Shown: piece by piece, positions 26,391 through 35,442 of the stretch
How the letters are laid out: each line of letters starts with the position of its first letter
Numbering within the stretch: the first letter of the stretch is position 1
Assembly (NCBI RefSeq): GCF_020012125.1
Contig: NZ_JAIFAG010000001.1
Span: 1,612,001-1,676,000 of the forward strand
Source: Hymenobacter psoromatis
GTDB lineage: Bacteria; Bacteroidota; Bacteroidia; Cytophagales; Hymenobacteraceae
Length of the DNA stretch: 64,000 nucleotides
Reading direction: 5' to 3'
The notes under the pieces: model-generated
The model's input: only the letters and a program-made list of their open reading frames with translations
Database searches by the model: none
Told to the model about the DNA's origin: nothing
Position numbers and translations under genes: made by a program

Positions 26391-27251
26391 TTGTTAAAAA
26401 CGCAATCTCTTTCAGTGTTCAAAGCTTCTGCCCTAAAAAGCTTCGTGCTGGCCTTCAGCCTGCTAGCACATGTGGCCCAGGCACAGGTGCTACCCCCCGC
26501 CCCGCCCGCCGACTCGACGCTGCACAAGTACCAGACGCCGCCCGGCGCGGTGCCCTGGCCCTGGTACCGCGGCAAGCTGGTGCGGGCCAGCGTGGTGCCG
26601 GCCGTGCTCATCGGCTACGGCATCAGCGTGGTCGATGGCCACGGGTTTTACTCATCGTATGATGCGCGGCGCGACATTCAGCGCCATTTTCCGGGGTTTA
26701 GTAACCACCTCGACGACTACTTGCAGTGGTCGCCCTACCTGGAGCTGGGCGCGGTGCTGGCCTTCGGAGTCGAAGGCCGCAACGACCGCGCCAATCTGGC
26801 CCTTATCCTGGCTAAGTCCGAGGCGCTGATGCTAGGCTCGGTTTACATCATGAAGGTCAGTACCAATCATTTGCGGCCCGATGGGTCGGACTATCGCTCG
26901 TTTCCGTCGGGGCACACGGCGCAGGCGTTTCTGGCGGCCAGCATTGTGCACACCGAGCTACGCGACAAAAGCCAGTGGTACGGGGTAGGAGCCTACGCGC
27001 TGGCCTCCACCGTGGGCGCGTTTCGAATGCTCAACAACAAGCACTGGGAAGCCGATGTGTTTGCCGGCGCGGGCGTAGGCATTCTGTCGGCGCACCTGGC
27101 TTACCTGTCGCACCGCTACCGCTGGGGCCGCCGCCCGGCCGCCCGGCCGGGGGTAGGCGCGTCCCTACCCCCCCGGCCCACCTGGCAGTGGTTCCCGGCC
27201 CTGCTGCCCGGCGGGGGGGTAGGGCTCACCGTTCGCTGGCTCAACCACTAG
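26391..27251 (+). CDS. PAP2 superfamily phosphatase, exported
   Basis: 286 residues from TTG 26391, with a signal peptide (SFVLAFSLLAHVAQAQ); GTG 26415 is an alternative start. The three PAP2 motifs are KVSTNHLRP, SFPSGHTAQAF and RMLNNKHWEADVFAG, the last with a substituted first part. Family members dephosphorylate lipid pyrophosphates such as undecaprenyl-PP or phosphatidic acid at the periplasmic face. It follows the adaptor gene by 41 bases and its stop codon overlaps, by three bases, that of the convergent NRPS gene. Confidence 0.88.
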   Translation: MLKTQSLSVFKASALKSFVLAFSLLAHVAQAQVLPPAPPADSTLHKYQTPPGAVPWPWYRGKLVRASVVPAVLIGYGISVVDGHGFYSSYDARRDIQRHFPGFSNHLDDYLQWSPYLELGAVLAFGVEGRNDRANLALILAKSEALMLGSVYIMKVSTNHLRPDGSDYRSFPSGHTAQAFLAASIVHTELRDKSQWYGVGAYALASTVGAFRMLNNKHWEADVFAGAGVGILSAHLAYLSHRYRWGRRPAARPGVGASLPPRPTWQWFPALLPGGGVGLTVRWLNH

Positions 27252-30200
27252 CCGGCCCGCATCGCTTCGTCCAGGGCCCGCTGAATAACTTGGGCGCAGC
27301 CTTGGGCGTGAGGCAGGTCAAAAAGGGAATAGTGCGTGCCGGGAATGTCGTGCACCGTCACGTCGGCCGCGAAGGCGCGCCAGCCCAGAAACTTCTCATC
27401 CTCCATGTGATAGGTCTGCTCCAGGTTACGAAACAGGTGCACGTGCAGGGGCAGCGGCACGAGGCGATACGCCTCCTGGGCCGCGCCGTGAAAGCGGGCC
27501 AGCAGCCCGCTCAGCAAATTGGGGCTGTAGTAGCGTAGCACCAGCCGCGGGAGGCGTAGCAGCAGCCAACTCCGGTAAGTCAGGTTTTTAGCCCGAAAAA
27601 ACAGCCACCGCCAGCCGTGGGCCAGCGGCGAATGCTGGTGGGCATACGTATCCAGCATCCCCAGAAAGGCTACCTGGCGGCCGGCGGCGAGCAGCTGCCG
27701 GGCCATCTCGAAGGCAATAATGCCGCCGTAGGAGTAGCCTGCCAGCGCGTAGGGGCCGGTGGGGTCGTGAGCCAGCACGTCGGCCACGTAGTGCGCCGCC
27801 ATTTCCTCGGTGGTGGCCAGGGGGGCTTCTACCCCATCAATTCCCTTCGCCTGCAAGCCGTACACGGGCTGGTCGTGGGCCAGGTATTTCGCTAATTTAT
27901 TGAATTGAAAGACGTGGAGCCCGGCCCCATGCACGATGTAGAGTGGCGGCCGCGAGCCGCTGGGCTTGAGGGGCACCAGCGACCGCCAGGTGGGGAGTTG
28001 TGCCCCCGGCTCCAGCCGCACGGCCAGCCGGGCGATGGTGGGGTGCTCCAGGAGGGCGGCCAGGGGTAGGCGCTGGCCGGTGGCTTTTTCCAGGCGCACC
28101 ATCACCTGCACGGCAGCCAGCGAATGCCCACCCACGGCAAAAAAATCATCGTGAACCCCCACGGGGCCGCTGCCGGGCAGGCAGTCCTGCCAGATGGTAG
28201 CCACCAGCTGCTCGATGGCCGTGCGCGGGCCAACGTAGTCGCCGGCCGCCGGGGCCGGGCCGGGGAGCGGGGGTAGGGCGGCGCTGGCGGCGGCCGGACT
28301 GCCCGCCGCCAGCGCCGCGCGGTCGGTTTTGCCATTGAGGGTACGAGGTAGTTCGGGTAGGCACCAGAACTCGCTGGGTACCAGAGCGGCGGGCAGCTGG
28401 CGGGCCAGCGCGGCCTGCCAGCGGGCGGCGCGGGCGGCCGCTGGCTCGGCCGGGGCATCGGGGGCCAGCACCAGGTGGGCGACCAGGCGCTCGTCGCCGG
28501 CTTCAACTCCGGCCAGGGCCGTTACCACGGCCTCGCGCACGTGGGGCAGGCTCAGCAAAGCGTGTTCTATCTCCCCCAGCTCAATGCGGTGGCCCCGCAC
28601 TTTCACCTGCTGGTCGAGGCGGCCCAGGCACTGCACTTCGCCCGAGGGCAGCAACTGGCCGAGGTCGCCGGTGCGGTAGAGCCGCCCGCCGGGCGCAGCT
28701 GCGAACGGGTCGGGGCCGAAGCGCTCAGCCGTAAGGGCCGGGCGGCGCAGGTAGCCCAGCGCCACGCCCTCGCCCGCAATGCACAGCTCGCCCACCTCGC
28801 CGGGGGCCACCAGGCGCCGCTGGGCATCGAGTAGATAAATTTGCGTATTAGCAATGGGCTGGCCAATGGTGATGGCCGCGCCCGGCCGCACACGCTGCAC
28901 CGCCGACCAGATGGTGGTTTCGGTGGGGCCGTAGAGGTTCCAGAGCGCCCCGCAGCGGGCCAGCAGGCGCTCGGCCAGCGCGGGCGGCAGCGCCTCGCCC
29001 CCGCTGAGGGCCGTGAGCTGGGGTAGGGGCTCCTCCCAGCCCGCGTTGAGCAGCATCTGCCAGCACGAGGGCGTGGTTTGCAGGGTCGTGATGCGCCCCT
29101 GGCGCAGCAAGTCCAGCAATAGACGACCGTCGCGCACAACTTCGGTCGGAGCCAGCACTACGGTAGCCCCGCACAGCAGTGGCAGCAGTAGCTCCAGCCC
29201 CGCGATGTCGAACGAGATGGTGGTCACAGCCAGCAGCCGGTCGGCGCTCGTCAGGCCGGGGGCCAGCTGCATGGCGCACAGGAAGTTCACCACGTTGCGG
29301 TGGCTCACTTCCACGCCCTTGGGCTGGCCCGTCGAGCCCGACGTGTAGAGCACGTAGAGTGGCGCGCTGCTGGGCAGGTCCAGCGCCGGCGCTTCGGCCG
29401 GCAGGGCTTCGGCAACTAGCTGAGCCTCGGCCAGCAGCCGCACCGGAGCAGCGCTGGCGCAGGGCAGCGCGGCGCTGGCCAGTACCAGCCGGGCCTGCGA
29501 GTCATCCAGCAGGTAGGCCAGGCGCTCGGCAGGGTAGGCGGGGTCAAGGGGGAGGTAGGGCGCGCCGCAGTGCACGCAGGCCAGCAAGGCTATCAGCAAT
29601 GCAGGCGAGCGGTTGAGGGCCAGCGCCACCACATCGCCGGGCTGCACGCCCTGCTGCCGTAGGTAGCCGGCCAAGCGCAGCGCCTGGTGGTGCAGCTCCT
29701 CAAAAGTCAGCACCTGCCCCTCAAACTCCAGCGCCGGGGCGGTGGGAGTGCGGGCGGCCTGCTCGGCCAGCAGCTCGCCCAGCAGCCGGGTGCTGGGGTA
29801 GGGCTGGTCAGTAGCGTTGAGGGCCTGGTAAGCCGGGTCTAGCTCGCCGGGGGTGGTAGCCAGCTCGCCCAGGCTGGTATCGGGCCGCGCCACGATGCGC
29901 ACCAGCAAAGCCGTGAAAGTGGCCATGAAGCGCGCGATGGTAGCGGGGCTGAACAGGGCCGTGTTATACGACCACTCCAAGGTCAAATCTTGCTCCGTGC
30001 CGCTGGCGTTCACGAACAGCTCAAACGCCTCGTAGGCCCGCGGGTTGGTGCGCAGCGAGCACGCCAGACCGGCAAAGGCCACGTCATTCAGCAAGCCCAG
30101 GTCGAGGTTGAAGACGACGGGTACCAGTGGTACCCGACTCGGGTCGCGGGGTAGGCGCAGCTGCCTGAGCAGACTGCCGAAGGTCAGCTGCTGGTGCTCA

Positions 30201-31273
30201 TACGCATCCAGAATGGCCGACTTGCGCTGGCGCAGATACTCCGTAAAGGGTAGCTCGGGTCGGGGCTGGCTGCGCAGCGGTAGCAGATTCACGCAGTGCC
30301 CCACCAACTGCGGCCGGCCCGCCGCCGGCTGCCCGGCCGTGGGCAGGCCCACCACAATATCCGACTGGCCGCTCAGCTGATACAGCAGCGCCTCAAACGC
30401 CACGAGCAGCGTCGTGACGAAGGTGCAGCCCGCCCGCTGGCCCAGCTGCTTGAGGTCGGCCACCAGGGCGGGCTCCAGGCCGAAGTCGGCGCGGGCGGCG
30501 CGGTACGTGCGTTGCGCAGGCCGGGCTTGGTCGGTGGGTAGCGTCAGGGCCGGTACCGAGTCCGCGAATTGCGCCCCCCAGTACTGCTCGGCGCGCTGGT
30601 AGTCGGGCTGCTGGCTGGCCTGCTGAAGCTGGTTAGCATAGTCGGCGTAAGTTTCGGCGGGGGGTAGGAGCGGGACGCGGCCTTGGCTAAAAGCAGAATA
30701 CAAGGTCCCCAACTCTTGCAGTACGATGCCGGTAGACCAGCCATCACAAACCAGGTGATGGGCGGTAAGCACGAAGTGGTGCTCGGCGGGGCCCACGCGC
30801 AGCAGGGCGGCCTTCACCAGCGGCCCCTGCCCCAGGTCGAACACGTGCTGGGCTTCCTGCGCCCCGTAGGCTGCTACCCGCCCGGTCGGGTCGGGGTCGG
30901 CAGTAAAATCTTGGTAATCAATTTCCAGAATCAGTTCCTCCACTACGTAGCCGTATGCGCCTTCGGTGCTGAAAGCCAGGCGCAGGGCCTCGTGCCGGGC
31001 CACTACCGCCTGCACCGCCTGCGTCAGGGCGGGTCGGTCGAGGTCGCCAGTCAGGCGTAGCGTCACCGACTCGTTGTAGGCCCGGCTGGCGTCGTCGCCG
31101 GCCAGCTGGCAGGCGGTCCAGATTTCGACTTGCGGCTCGGTCAGCGGAATTAAATGCGAGATAGCCGGCCCCGCAAAGGGGTCAAAATCATCCGCTACGG
31201 GCGTGGCGTCCACTGCGAGCGGTGGCGGGGCAACTTCCCAAGTTGCCTGCGCTAGGGTTGCGAGCTCTCCCAT
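27248..31273 (-). CDS. Single-module non-ribosomal peptide synthetase (C-A-PCP-TE)
   Basis: 1,341 residues from ATG 31273; the frame is open to a TTG at 31336. Domains in order: condensation (about 40-470) with the active HHxxxDG motif at 172-178; adenylation (about 490-1000) with LYTSGSTGQPKG, YGPTETT, RTGDLG and LNGKTDR; a carrier domain with phosphopantetheine Ser1051 in GGHSL; and a type I thioesterase with Ser1181 in GYSYGG and the final His in GTHYSLFD. Aligning the A domain by eye to GrsA gives the specificity code DILQLGLIWK, which I recall as glycine. A complete one-module enzyme with its own TE would join an acyl or aminoacyl donor to glycine and release it. No MbtH, phosphopantetheinyl transferase or export gene is next to it. 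Confidence 0.93.
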   Translation of the reverse strand: MGELATLAQATWEVAPPPLAVDATPVADDFDPFAGPAISHLIPLTEPQVEIWTACQLAGDDASRAYNESVTLRLTGDLDRPALTQAVQAVVARHEALRLAFSTEGAYGYVVEELILEIDYQDFTADPDPTGRVAAYGAQEAQHVFDLGQGPLVKAALLRVGPAEHHFVLTAHHLVCDGWSTGIVLQELGTLYSAFSQGRVPLLPPAETYADYANQLQQASQQPDYQRAEQYWGAQFADSVPALTLPTDQARPAQRTYRAARADFGLEPALVADLKQLGQRAGCTFVTTLLVAFEALLYQLSGQSDIVVGLPTAGQPAAGRPQLVGHCVNLLPLRSQPRPELPFTEYLRQRKSAILDAYEHQQLTFGSLLRQLRLPRDPSRVPLVPVVFNLDLGLLNDVAFAGLACSLRTNPRAYEAFELFVNASGTEQDLTLEWSYNTALFSPATIARFMATFTALLVRIVARPDTSLGELATTPGELDPAYQALNATDQPYPSTRLLGELLAEQAARTPTAPALEFEGQVLTFEELHHQALRLAGYLRQQGVQPGDVVALALNRSPALLIALLACVHCGAPYLPLDPAYPAERLAYLLDDSQARLVLASAALPCASAAPVRLLAEAQLVAEALPAEAPALDLPSSAPLYVLYTSGSTGQPKGVEVSHRNVVNFLCAMQLAPGLTSADRLLAVTTISFDIAGLELLLPLLCGATVVLAPTEVVRDGRLLLDLLRQGRITTLQTTPSCWQMLLNAGWEEPLPQLTALSGGEALPPALAERLLARCGALWNLYGPTETTIWSAVQRVRPGAAITIGQPIANTQIYLLDAQRRLVAPGEVGELCIAGEGVALGYLRRPALTAERFGPDPFAAAPGGRLYRTGDLGQLLPSGEVQCLGRLDQQVKVRGHRIELGEIEHALLSLPHVREAVVTALAGVEAGDERLVAHLVLAPDAPAEPAAARAARWQAALARQLPAALVPSEFWCLPELPRTLNGKTDRAALAAGSPAAASAALPPLPGPAPAAGDYVGPRTAIEQLVATIWQDCLPGSGPVGVHDDFFAVGGHSLAAVQVMVRLEKATGQRLPLAALLEHPTIARLAVRLEPGAQLPTWRSLVPLKPSGSRPPLYIVHGAGLHVFQFNKLAKYLAHDQPVYGLQAKGIDGVEAPLATTEEMAAHYVADVLAHDPTGPYALAGYSYGGIIAFEMARQLLAAGRQVAFLGMLDTYAHQHSPLAHGWRWLFFRAKNLTYRSWLLLRLPRLVLRYYSPNLLSGLLARFHGAAQEAYRLVPLPLHVHLFRNLEQTYHMEDEKFLGWRAFAADVTVHDIPGTHYSLFDLPHAQGCAQVIQRALDEAMRAG

Positions 31274-32082
31274 AACCTTCAATTGGCTACTGCTGGCAGG
31301 TAGAGGCTGAGCCGCCGAGCCGCTTGGCTGCGCCAATACCTGGCTGCCGCACCAAAGCCCGAAAAACCAGCCGCGCGTCGCCCGCCCGCCAGAATAAGCC
31401 GGGGTTTAGCGGGCTGAATTCCCGGCGTACTGCCCGGCTGCCAGCGCGGGTCCGTACCGGGTAGTTTTAAACCTGCGGTACGCTCACACATCTTTTCTGC
31501 GTTAGCAAGTGAATAAGCTACTTTCATAGTGAGTTGAGAGAGTGAGTGGGCGTTGTGAATATAAAGGACAAAATTCTAGGCTCCAAAAGCAGAGTTGTTA
31601 GCCGGTTTTTCTCATAATAATTTCGCACTGCTACCCCGGAAAATAACTTTATGCAGCCGCACGCAGCCAAGCCTACCGCCTGGGTAGACAACGGCTTGGT
31701 GGTAGCACGAAGTCCGGCGCGGCCTGCTTCACCAGCTGATACAACGGTGAATTAGTCACGGGTACCGGCAAGCTCATGGCAGTGTAGTTAATTAAGCCAA
31801 TAGAAGAGAGTAAGAAATGGCCGGCCAACCACGCAGTGGCCCGCGAAAAGGATGCCACAAAGTAAATAGAAAAAGCCTAAACTATGCATGCTACCTAAAC
31901 CTCATCTGTAAGATGTTCAGGGGCTTAGTAATTAGGGAGCTTCTCTCGCGGCTACTAACTACCCTGCTGAATTCAGGACCTACTACATAACCAGGTTCGC
32001 AGAAAGCGCTGAACCAGATTGCGTGGTGGTTTTTGCGTAGTAATTGAGGGTGGGGTTGCCGCGATTGAGCCGGCTGTGGCCA
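31274..32082. other. 809-base gap upstream of the NRPS gene
   Basis: No convincing gene. A minus-strand frame of 82 codons (31279-31527, ATG with a plausible AT-rich upstream region) overlaps the possible TTG extension of the NRPS and has no recognisable features. On the plus strand, TTG at 31595, 20 bp and TAATTTCG at 31618-31625 form a good promoter match ahead of a 34-codon ORF (31651-31755). The rest, 31760-32080, is AT-richer than the flanks and shows no repeats I can see. Confidence 0.5.
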
Positions 32083-33561
32083 CTACCCAAACACCTTCAC
32101 CTGCTCGCCCTTGTGCTTTTTGCGCAGGTGCAGACGAATAATCTGCTGCACGTCCTTGTTATCGGCGTAGGGCCGCACGGCCTCGCGGAAGTCGTGCAGC
32201 TTACGGGCCGTAAAGGTCTCGTCCACGTAGCCGAAGCCTACGTAACGGCCATTCTCGACCACTACCAGCGAGCGCTCGCCGGCCCGCCGGCCCGCCCCAA
32301 TGACTACAAACGACTCGTGCTCATAGGTGATACTGTCTATGGCATCGTCTACGCGCTGGTTGTAGCTCGCGGGCGGCTCCAGGCCCAGGCAGGCACCCTG
32401 GCAGCGATGCACCTGGTAGTCGAAGCACGCGCCCTGTGTCTTATATAGGCCACATAGCTTCTGGCACAGGTTATACTTCGCAACCTTATGATACAGAAAG
32501 CCCTGCGCCTTGTACTGGTTGCCGAGCGCGATAATGGGAATCTCGGAATTGCGCGCATCGGCGCGGCCGTAGTACAGACATTTATAGCCGTCCTCGTTGG
32601 TTTTGAGGTAGATGCCGGCCGGAAACACGCTTCGCCGCTGCGCCCGGTTATAGGCTGGCTTCAACTGCTTGATGAGGTGCGACTCGTAGAGCAGCGCCAC
32701 CAGCTCGGAGCCCGTCAGCTCCCAGGTAATATCGGCAATGGAGTTCTTGAAATCCAGGCTCTTGCGCGACTTCACATCCACCGCAAAGTGCTGCTGAATG
32801 CGCTTGTAGATGTTGATGCTCTTGCCCACGTAAATCACCTCGCCGGCCTCGTTGTGGAAGTAGTACACGCCCGTTTCCTGGGGTAGGGCAGCCACCTGCT
32901 CGGGCGTGATGAGGGGGGGTAGGAGGGCCGTTTTGATGGCCTGCGCCATCGCCGCCACCCGGCGCGGACTGGGTTTTTTCTCGGCGCTGGCGCTGCGGCC
33001 AGCGGGGGCCAGGGCATCCACGCGGGCCAGGGCGTCGGCGGCGCTGGCTTCGGCGGCATCGCTGGCCTGGGTGATTTTCAGCAGGCGGTCGAAGAGCACG
33101 GCCGTGGCCTCGGCGTCGCCGGCAGCGCGGTGCCTACCCTCCAGCGGAATGCCGATGCTCTGGCACAATTTGCCCAGGCTGTAGCTCGGCTGGCCCGGAA
33201 TGAGCGAGCGCGAGAGCCGCACGGTACACAGCGTTTTGCGCGAATAATTATAGCCCAGGTCAGCAAACTCTTTTTTTAAAAAAGAATAGTCAAACCGCAC
33301 GTTATGAGCCACAAATACGCAGCCCTCCGTCAGTTCCACCACCTTGCGCGCCACCTCGTGGAAGCGCGGCGCATCGGCCACCATGTCGTTGGTGATGCCC
33401 GTGAGCTGGGTAATGAAGGGCGGAATGGCGCGGCCCGGATTCACGAGCGTGGTGTAGGAATCAACCACCCGCTGGCCATCATGCACAAAAATGGCCAGCT
33501 CCGTGATGCGGTCGTTGGCGGGCTGGCCGCCAGTAGTCTCAAGGTCAATAATGGCGTACAA
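32083..33561 (-). CDS. DnaQ-like 3'-5' exonuclease fused to GIY-YIG nuclease
   Basis: 492 residues. The N-terminal 170 residues are a DEDDh exonuclease: AIIDLETTG (Exo I), FVAHNVRFDYSFLK (Exo II) and HRAAGDAEATAVLF (Exo III). After a linker, residues about 220-330 hold a UvrC/Cho-type GIY-YIG domain (ETGVYYFHNEAGEVIYVGKS...YKRIQQHF, GSELVALLYESHLIKQLKPAYN). A C-terminal domain with a CQKLCGLYKTQGACF...CQGACLG cysteine set follows. This fusion is known in Bacteroidetes and resembles the nuclease parts of UvrC/Cho combined with PolC epsilon-like activity; it probably works in DNA repair. Confidence 0.9.
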   Translation of the reverse strand: MYAIIDLETTGGQPANDRITELAIFVHDGQRVVDSYTTLVNPGRAIPPFITQLTGITNDMVADAPRFHEVARKVVELTEGCVFVAHNVRFDYSFLKKEFADLGYNYSRKTLCTVRLSRSLIPGQPSYSLGKLCQSIGIPLEGRHRAAGDAEATAVLFDRLLKITQASDAAEASAADALARVDALAPAGRSASAEKKPSPRRVAAMAQAIKTALLPPLITPEQVAALPQETGVYYFHNEAGEVIYVGKSINIYKRIQQHFAVDVKSRKSLDFKNSIADITWELTGSELVALLYESHLIKQLKPAYNRAQRRSVFPAGIYLKTNEDGYKCLYYGRADARNSEIPIIALGNQYKAQGFLYHKVAKYNLCQKLCGLYKTQGACFDYQVHRCQGACLGLEPPASYNQRVDDAIDSITYEHESFVVIGAGRRAGERSLVVVENGRYVGFGYVDETFTARKLHDFREAVRPYADNKDVQQIIRLHLRKKHKGEQVKVFG

Positions 33562-33891
33562 GGCGGGGTAGGAGCGAGGCTAATGGCGGGCTAACAAAGT
33601 TAGTCTGCCGAAAGGTTGCGCCCCGCCCCGGTGGCCCTGCTTGCGGCTCGGCTCGTCGCTCCTCAGCAGGCGGGCCATATTCTACTACTTCGACCTGCCT
33701 CGACTAGGGCCGTTTCCCTCGTCGGCCGCCAGAGTGAAACGGCCAGGGTGGGGACAACCAAGTCGTGATAGTATCTTTAGGAAATGATTTTCAGGGGAGA
33801 AAGAAAACCGGTGAGTTGCACCGCTAATTTCGCTCGCTCCAGGGAAGTCATTCGGATTTCAGCCCAACTCAGCCCCTTCCTAAATCGCATT
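33562..33891. other. 330-base spacer between divergent genes
   Basis: It holds a hairpin (GGCCGTTTC near 33709 with GAAACGGCC near 33736) and a -7-like TATCTTTA at 33772-33779. A start at ATG 33784 would extend the next gene by 36 codons into it; the extension has no protein-like character. Confidence 0.5.
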
Positions 33892-34587
33892 ATGGCCACG
33901 TTTCTCTACAGCCAACTCCGAATAGATACGCCTTTTCAGGAGGTAGATTTTCACTCGTATTCGTTGCAGCAGCCGGGGGAAGACAATTTTTACCGCCTGA
34001 CTTGCCGGCTGTATCATAAGCGTGAACTGGGATTTTCCATTCTGGACGCCAGCGGAACGCGCCAGTATATTTTTACGCGGAACTGGCAAATGGACGTGAT
34101 TATACGCCCCCGGCACCTGCTAGAATTTCGGCTCACGCCGGATGCCTGCACTGGTATTTCGGAATTTTGTTTCGACGTGGACGCCGACGACAGCCGTCAG
34201 TGGGCATATGAGCAGGACGGGCAAATCGCGTTTCCGCAGGGCATCGAGGAGACGGCATGGGCCGCGCTAAATACCCGAATGCGAGCGGACTTGGGCAACA
34301 CTTTTTCGCCTCTTGAAGCGTACCGTTATATCCCTAATCAAACGGCGCTCCAGCGTAATCCTACCTACGCCTTACGCCTGCCCTATACGCCGTTTCACCT
34401 ATTGCGGACGATACTGGATGAGCAGCAGCTACCCTATGAGGTGCGCCGGGAGCCGCAGGAGCAGCCCCGTCCCGTGATATTGTTTATTAACGGTGAGAGC
34501 TACCTCCTGGCGCGCGACTTCGAGGTGGATATTCCTGATGCTCTCTACACGCCGACCCCTTACCCGGAGGCAAGCGATACCATTTGA
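33892..34587 (+). CDS. Hypothetical protein
   Basis: 231 residues from ATG 33892 (MATFLYSQLRIDTPFQEVDF); an upstream ATG at 33784 is in frame. No signal, membrane segment or known motif. The protein is rich in aromatic and acidic residues and looks beta-rich in its first half (YRLTCRLYHKRELGFSILDASGTRQYIFTRN is split here only for description: strands, then a helix). Base composition is lower in GC than its neighbours, and codons ending in A or T are more frequent, which could indicate transfer. Function unknown. Confidence 0.65.
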   Translation: MATFLYSQLRIDTPFQEVDFHSYSLQQPGEDNFYRLTCRLYHKRELGFSILDASGTRQYIFTRNWQMDVIIRPRHLLEFRLTPDACTGISEFCFDVDADDSRQWAYEQDGQIAFPQGIEETAWAALNTRMRADLGNTFSPLEAYRYIPNQTALQRNPTYALRLPYTPFHLLRTILDEQQLPYEVRREPQEQPRPVILFINGESYLLARDFEVDIPDALYTPTPYPEASDTI

Positions 34588-34809
34588 TAAGTCCCGCTCC
34601 CCTTCGCTGCGAAAAGCCTCAGAGGAAGAAAAAAGGTAGGCAGAAAACAGCGCGCGATTATTCATCGTCACTTCGCTGCCTGTTGAAACACACAAAGAGA
34701 ATTTAGTGCAGAGTTCGCAGAGAAAAACGCGGAGCTTTGCCGGCCATGCGGCTGCCCAGGTTGGCAGCTTCTAGCGTCCAAGCCGCGTCTGAGTACCCGG
34801 TAAAACGCA

Positions 34810-34838
34810 AAAACGCCTGCCGTGGGGGCAGGCGTTTT
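34810..34838 (-). terminator. Terminator after the DUF2383-like gene
   Basis: A perfect 12-bp stem AAAACGCCTGCC (34810-34821) with 34827-34838 and a 5-base loop, about 30 bases past the stop codon; the minus-strand side ends in TTTT. Confidence 0.8.
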
Positions 34839-34868
34839 GGAAGCTGCCTTGCAGGCAAAGCCGTTGAC

Positions 34869-35330
34869 TTACTTATTCTTATTCATTGCCAGCCAGTTTT
34901 TGGCTTGCAGGATGGCATCGTGTTGCTGCTGGAACACCGACTTAGCGCCAGCCGGAATATCCTGAGCCGAAAGGGCAGTTTCGTAGGCTTTTAGGGCCGT
35001 GGCTTCGCCGGTTTCAGCGGCGTCGAGCACCGCCGAGTCATCCTGGCCCGTAATGGCGGCCTTGATGTTAATCCAGCCGCGGTGCACGGCGGCGGCAGCA
35101 TCGGTGGCTACGCTCTCCACGGTGTTCGTGTCGTGAGCATCAATGTTGTACTGCTTAGCAAAGCCCTCGAGGTCCGATACAAAGCCGGCGCGCTGCTGCG
35201 AAAACTGGCTCAGCTTGGATTTCAATTCGGGGTTTTTCACCTCTTCGGCGGCCTCCTGGTAGCCTTTCACCGAGGTGCGGTTCAGGTTCAGAATGTCGGT
35301 GAGGGCGCGGGAAATTGTTTCGTTAGCCAT
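34869..35330 (-). CDS. DUF2383 (PA2169-like) four-helix bundle protein
   Basis: 153 residues from ATG 35330; a longer frame to 35642 overlaps the upstream gene and is not protein-like. All-helical and ferritin-like: ETISRALTDILNLNRTSVKGYQEAAEE, LKSKLSQFSQQRAGFVSDLEGFA, AAAAVHRGWINIKAAI, and ETGEATALKAYETALSAQDIPAG match the PA2169 / DUF2383 family. These are small cytosolic proteins often linked to stress. A terminator follows and an AI-2E transporter gene precedes it on the same strand. Confidence 0.85.
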   Translation of the reverse strand: MANETISRALTDILNLNRTSVKGYQEAAEEVKNPELKSKLSQFSQQRAGFVSDLEGFAKQYNIDAHDTNTVESVATDAAAAVHRGWINIKAAITGQDDSAVLDAAETGEATALKAYETALSAQDIPAGAKSVFQQQHDAILQAKNWLAMNKNK

Positions 35331-35442
35331 GATGGGTAAAAAAGGTATTGTGGAAAAGGAAGGGAGTACGGCCAGGGTAGCTTTGCTTCCCCGGCTGTGC
35401 TCCCTTGTACGGATAAGCGGGGGGTAGGGGTTACGGCCCGCG

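Noticed and set aside
18792..27251. Biosynthetic gene cluster reaching from GH1 to the NRPS
   Set aside because: The intervening genes (TDO-family, sdaAB, tolC, PAP2) are ordinary, on mixed strands, and not linked by operon structure to the NRPS.
31279..31527. 82-codon minus-strand frame just upstream of the NRPS
   Set aside because: Plausible ATG but out of frame with the NRPS, no motif, and it overlaps the NRPS start region; noted only in the gap entry.
31673..31858. 61-codon minus-strand frame
   Set aside because: No recognisable features and composition typical of non-coding frames.
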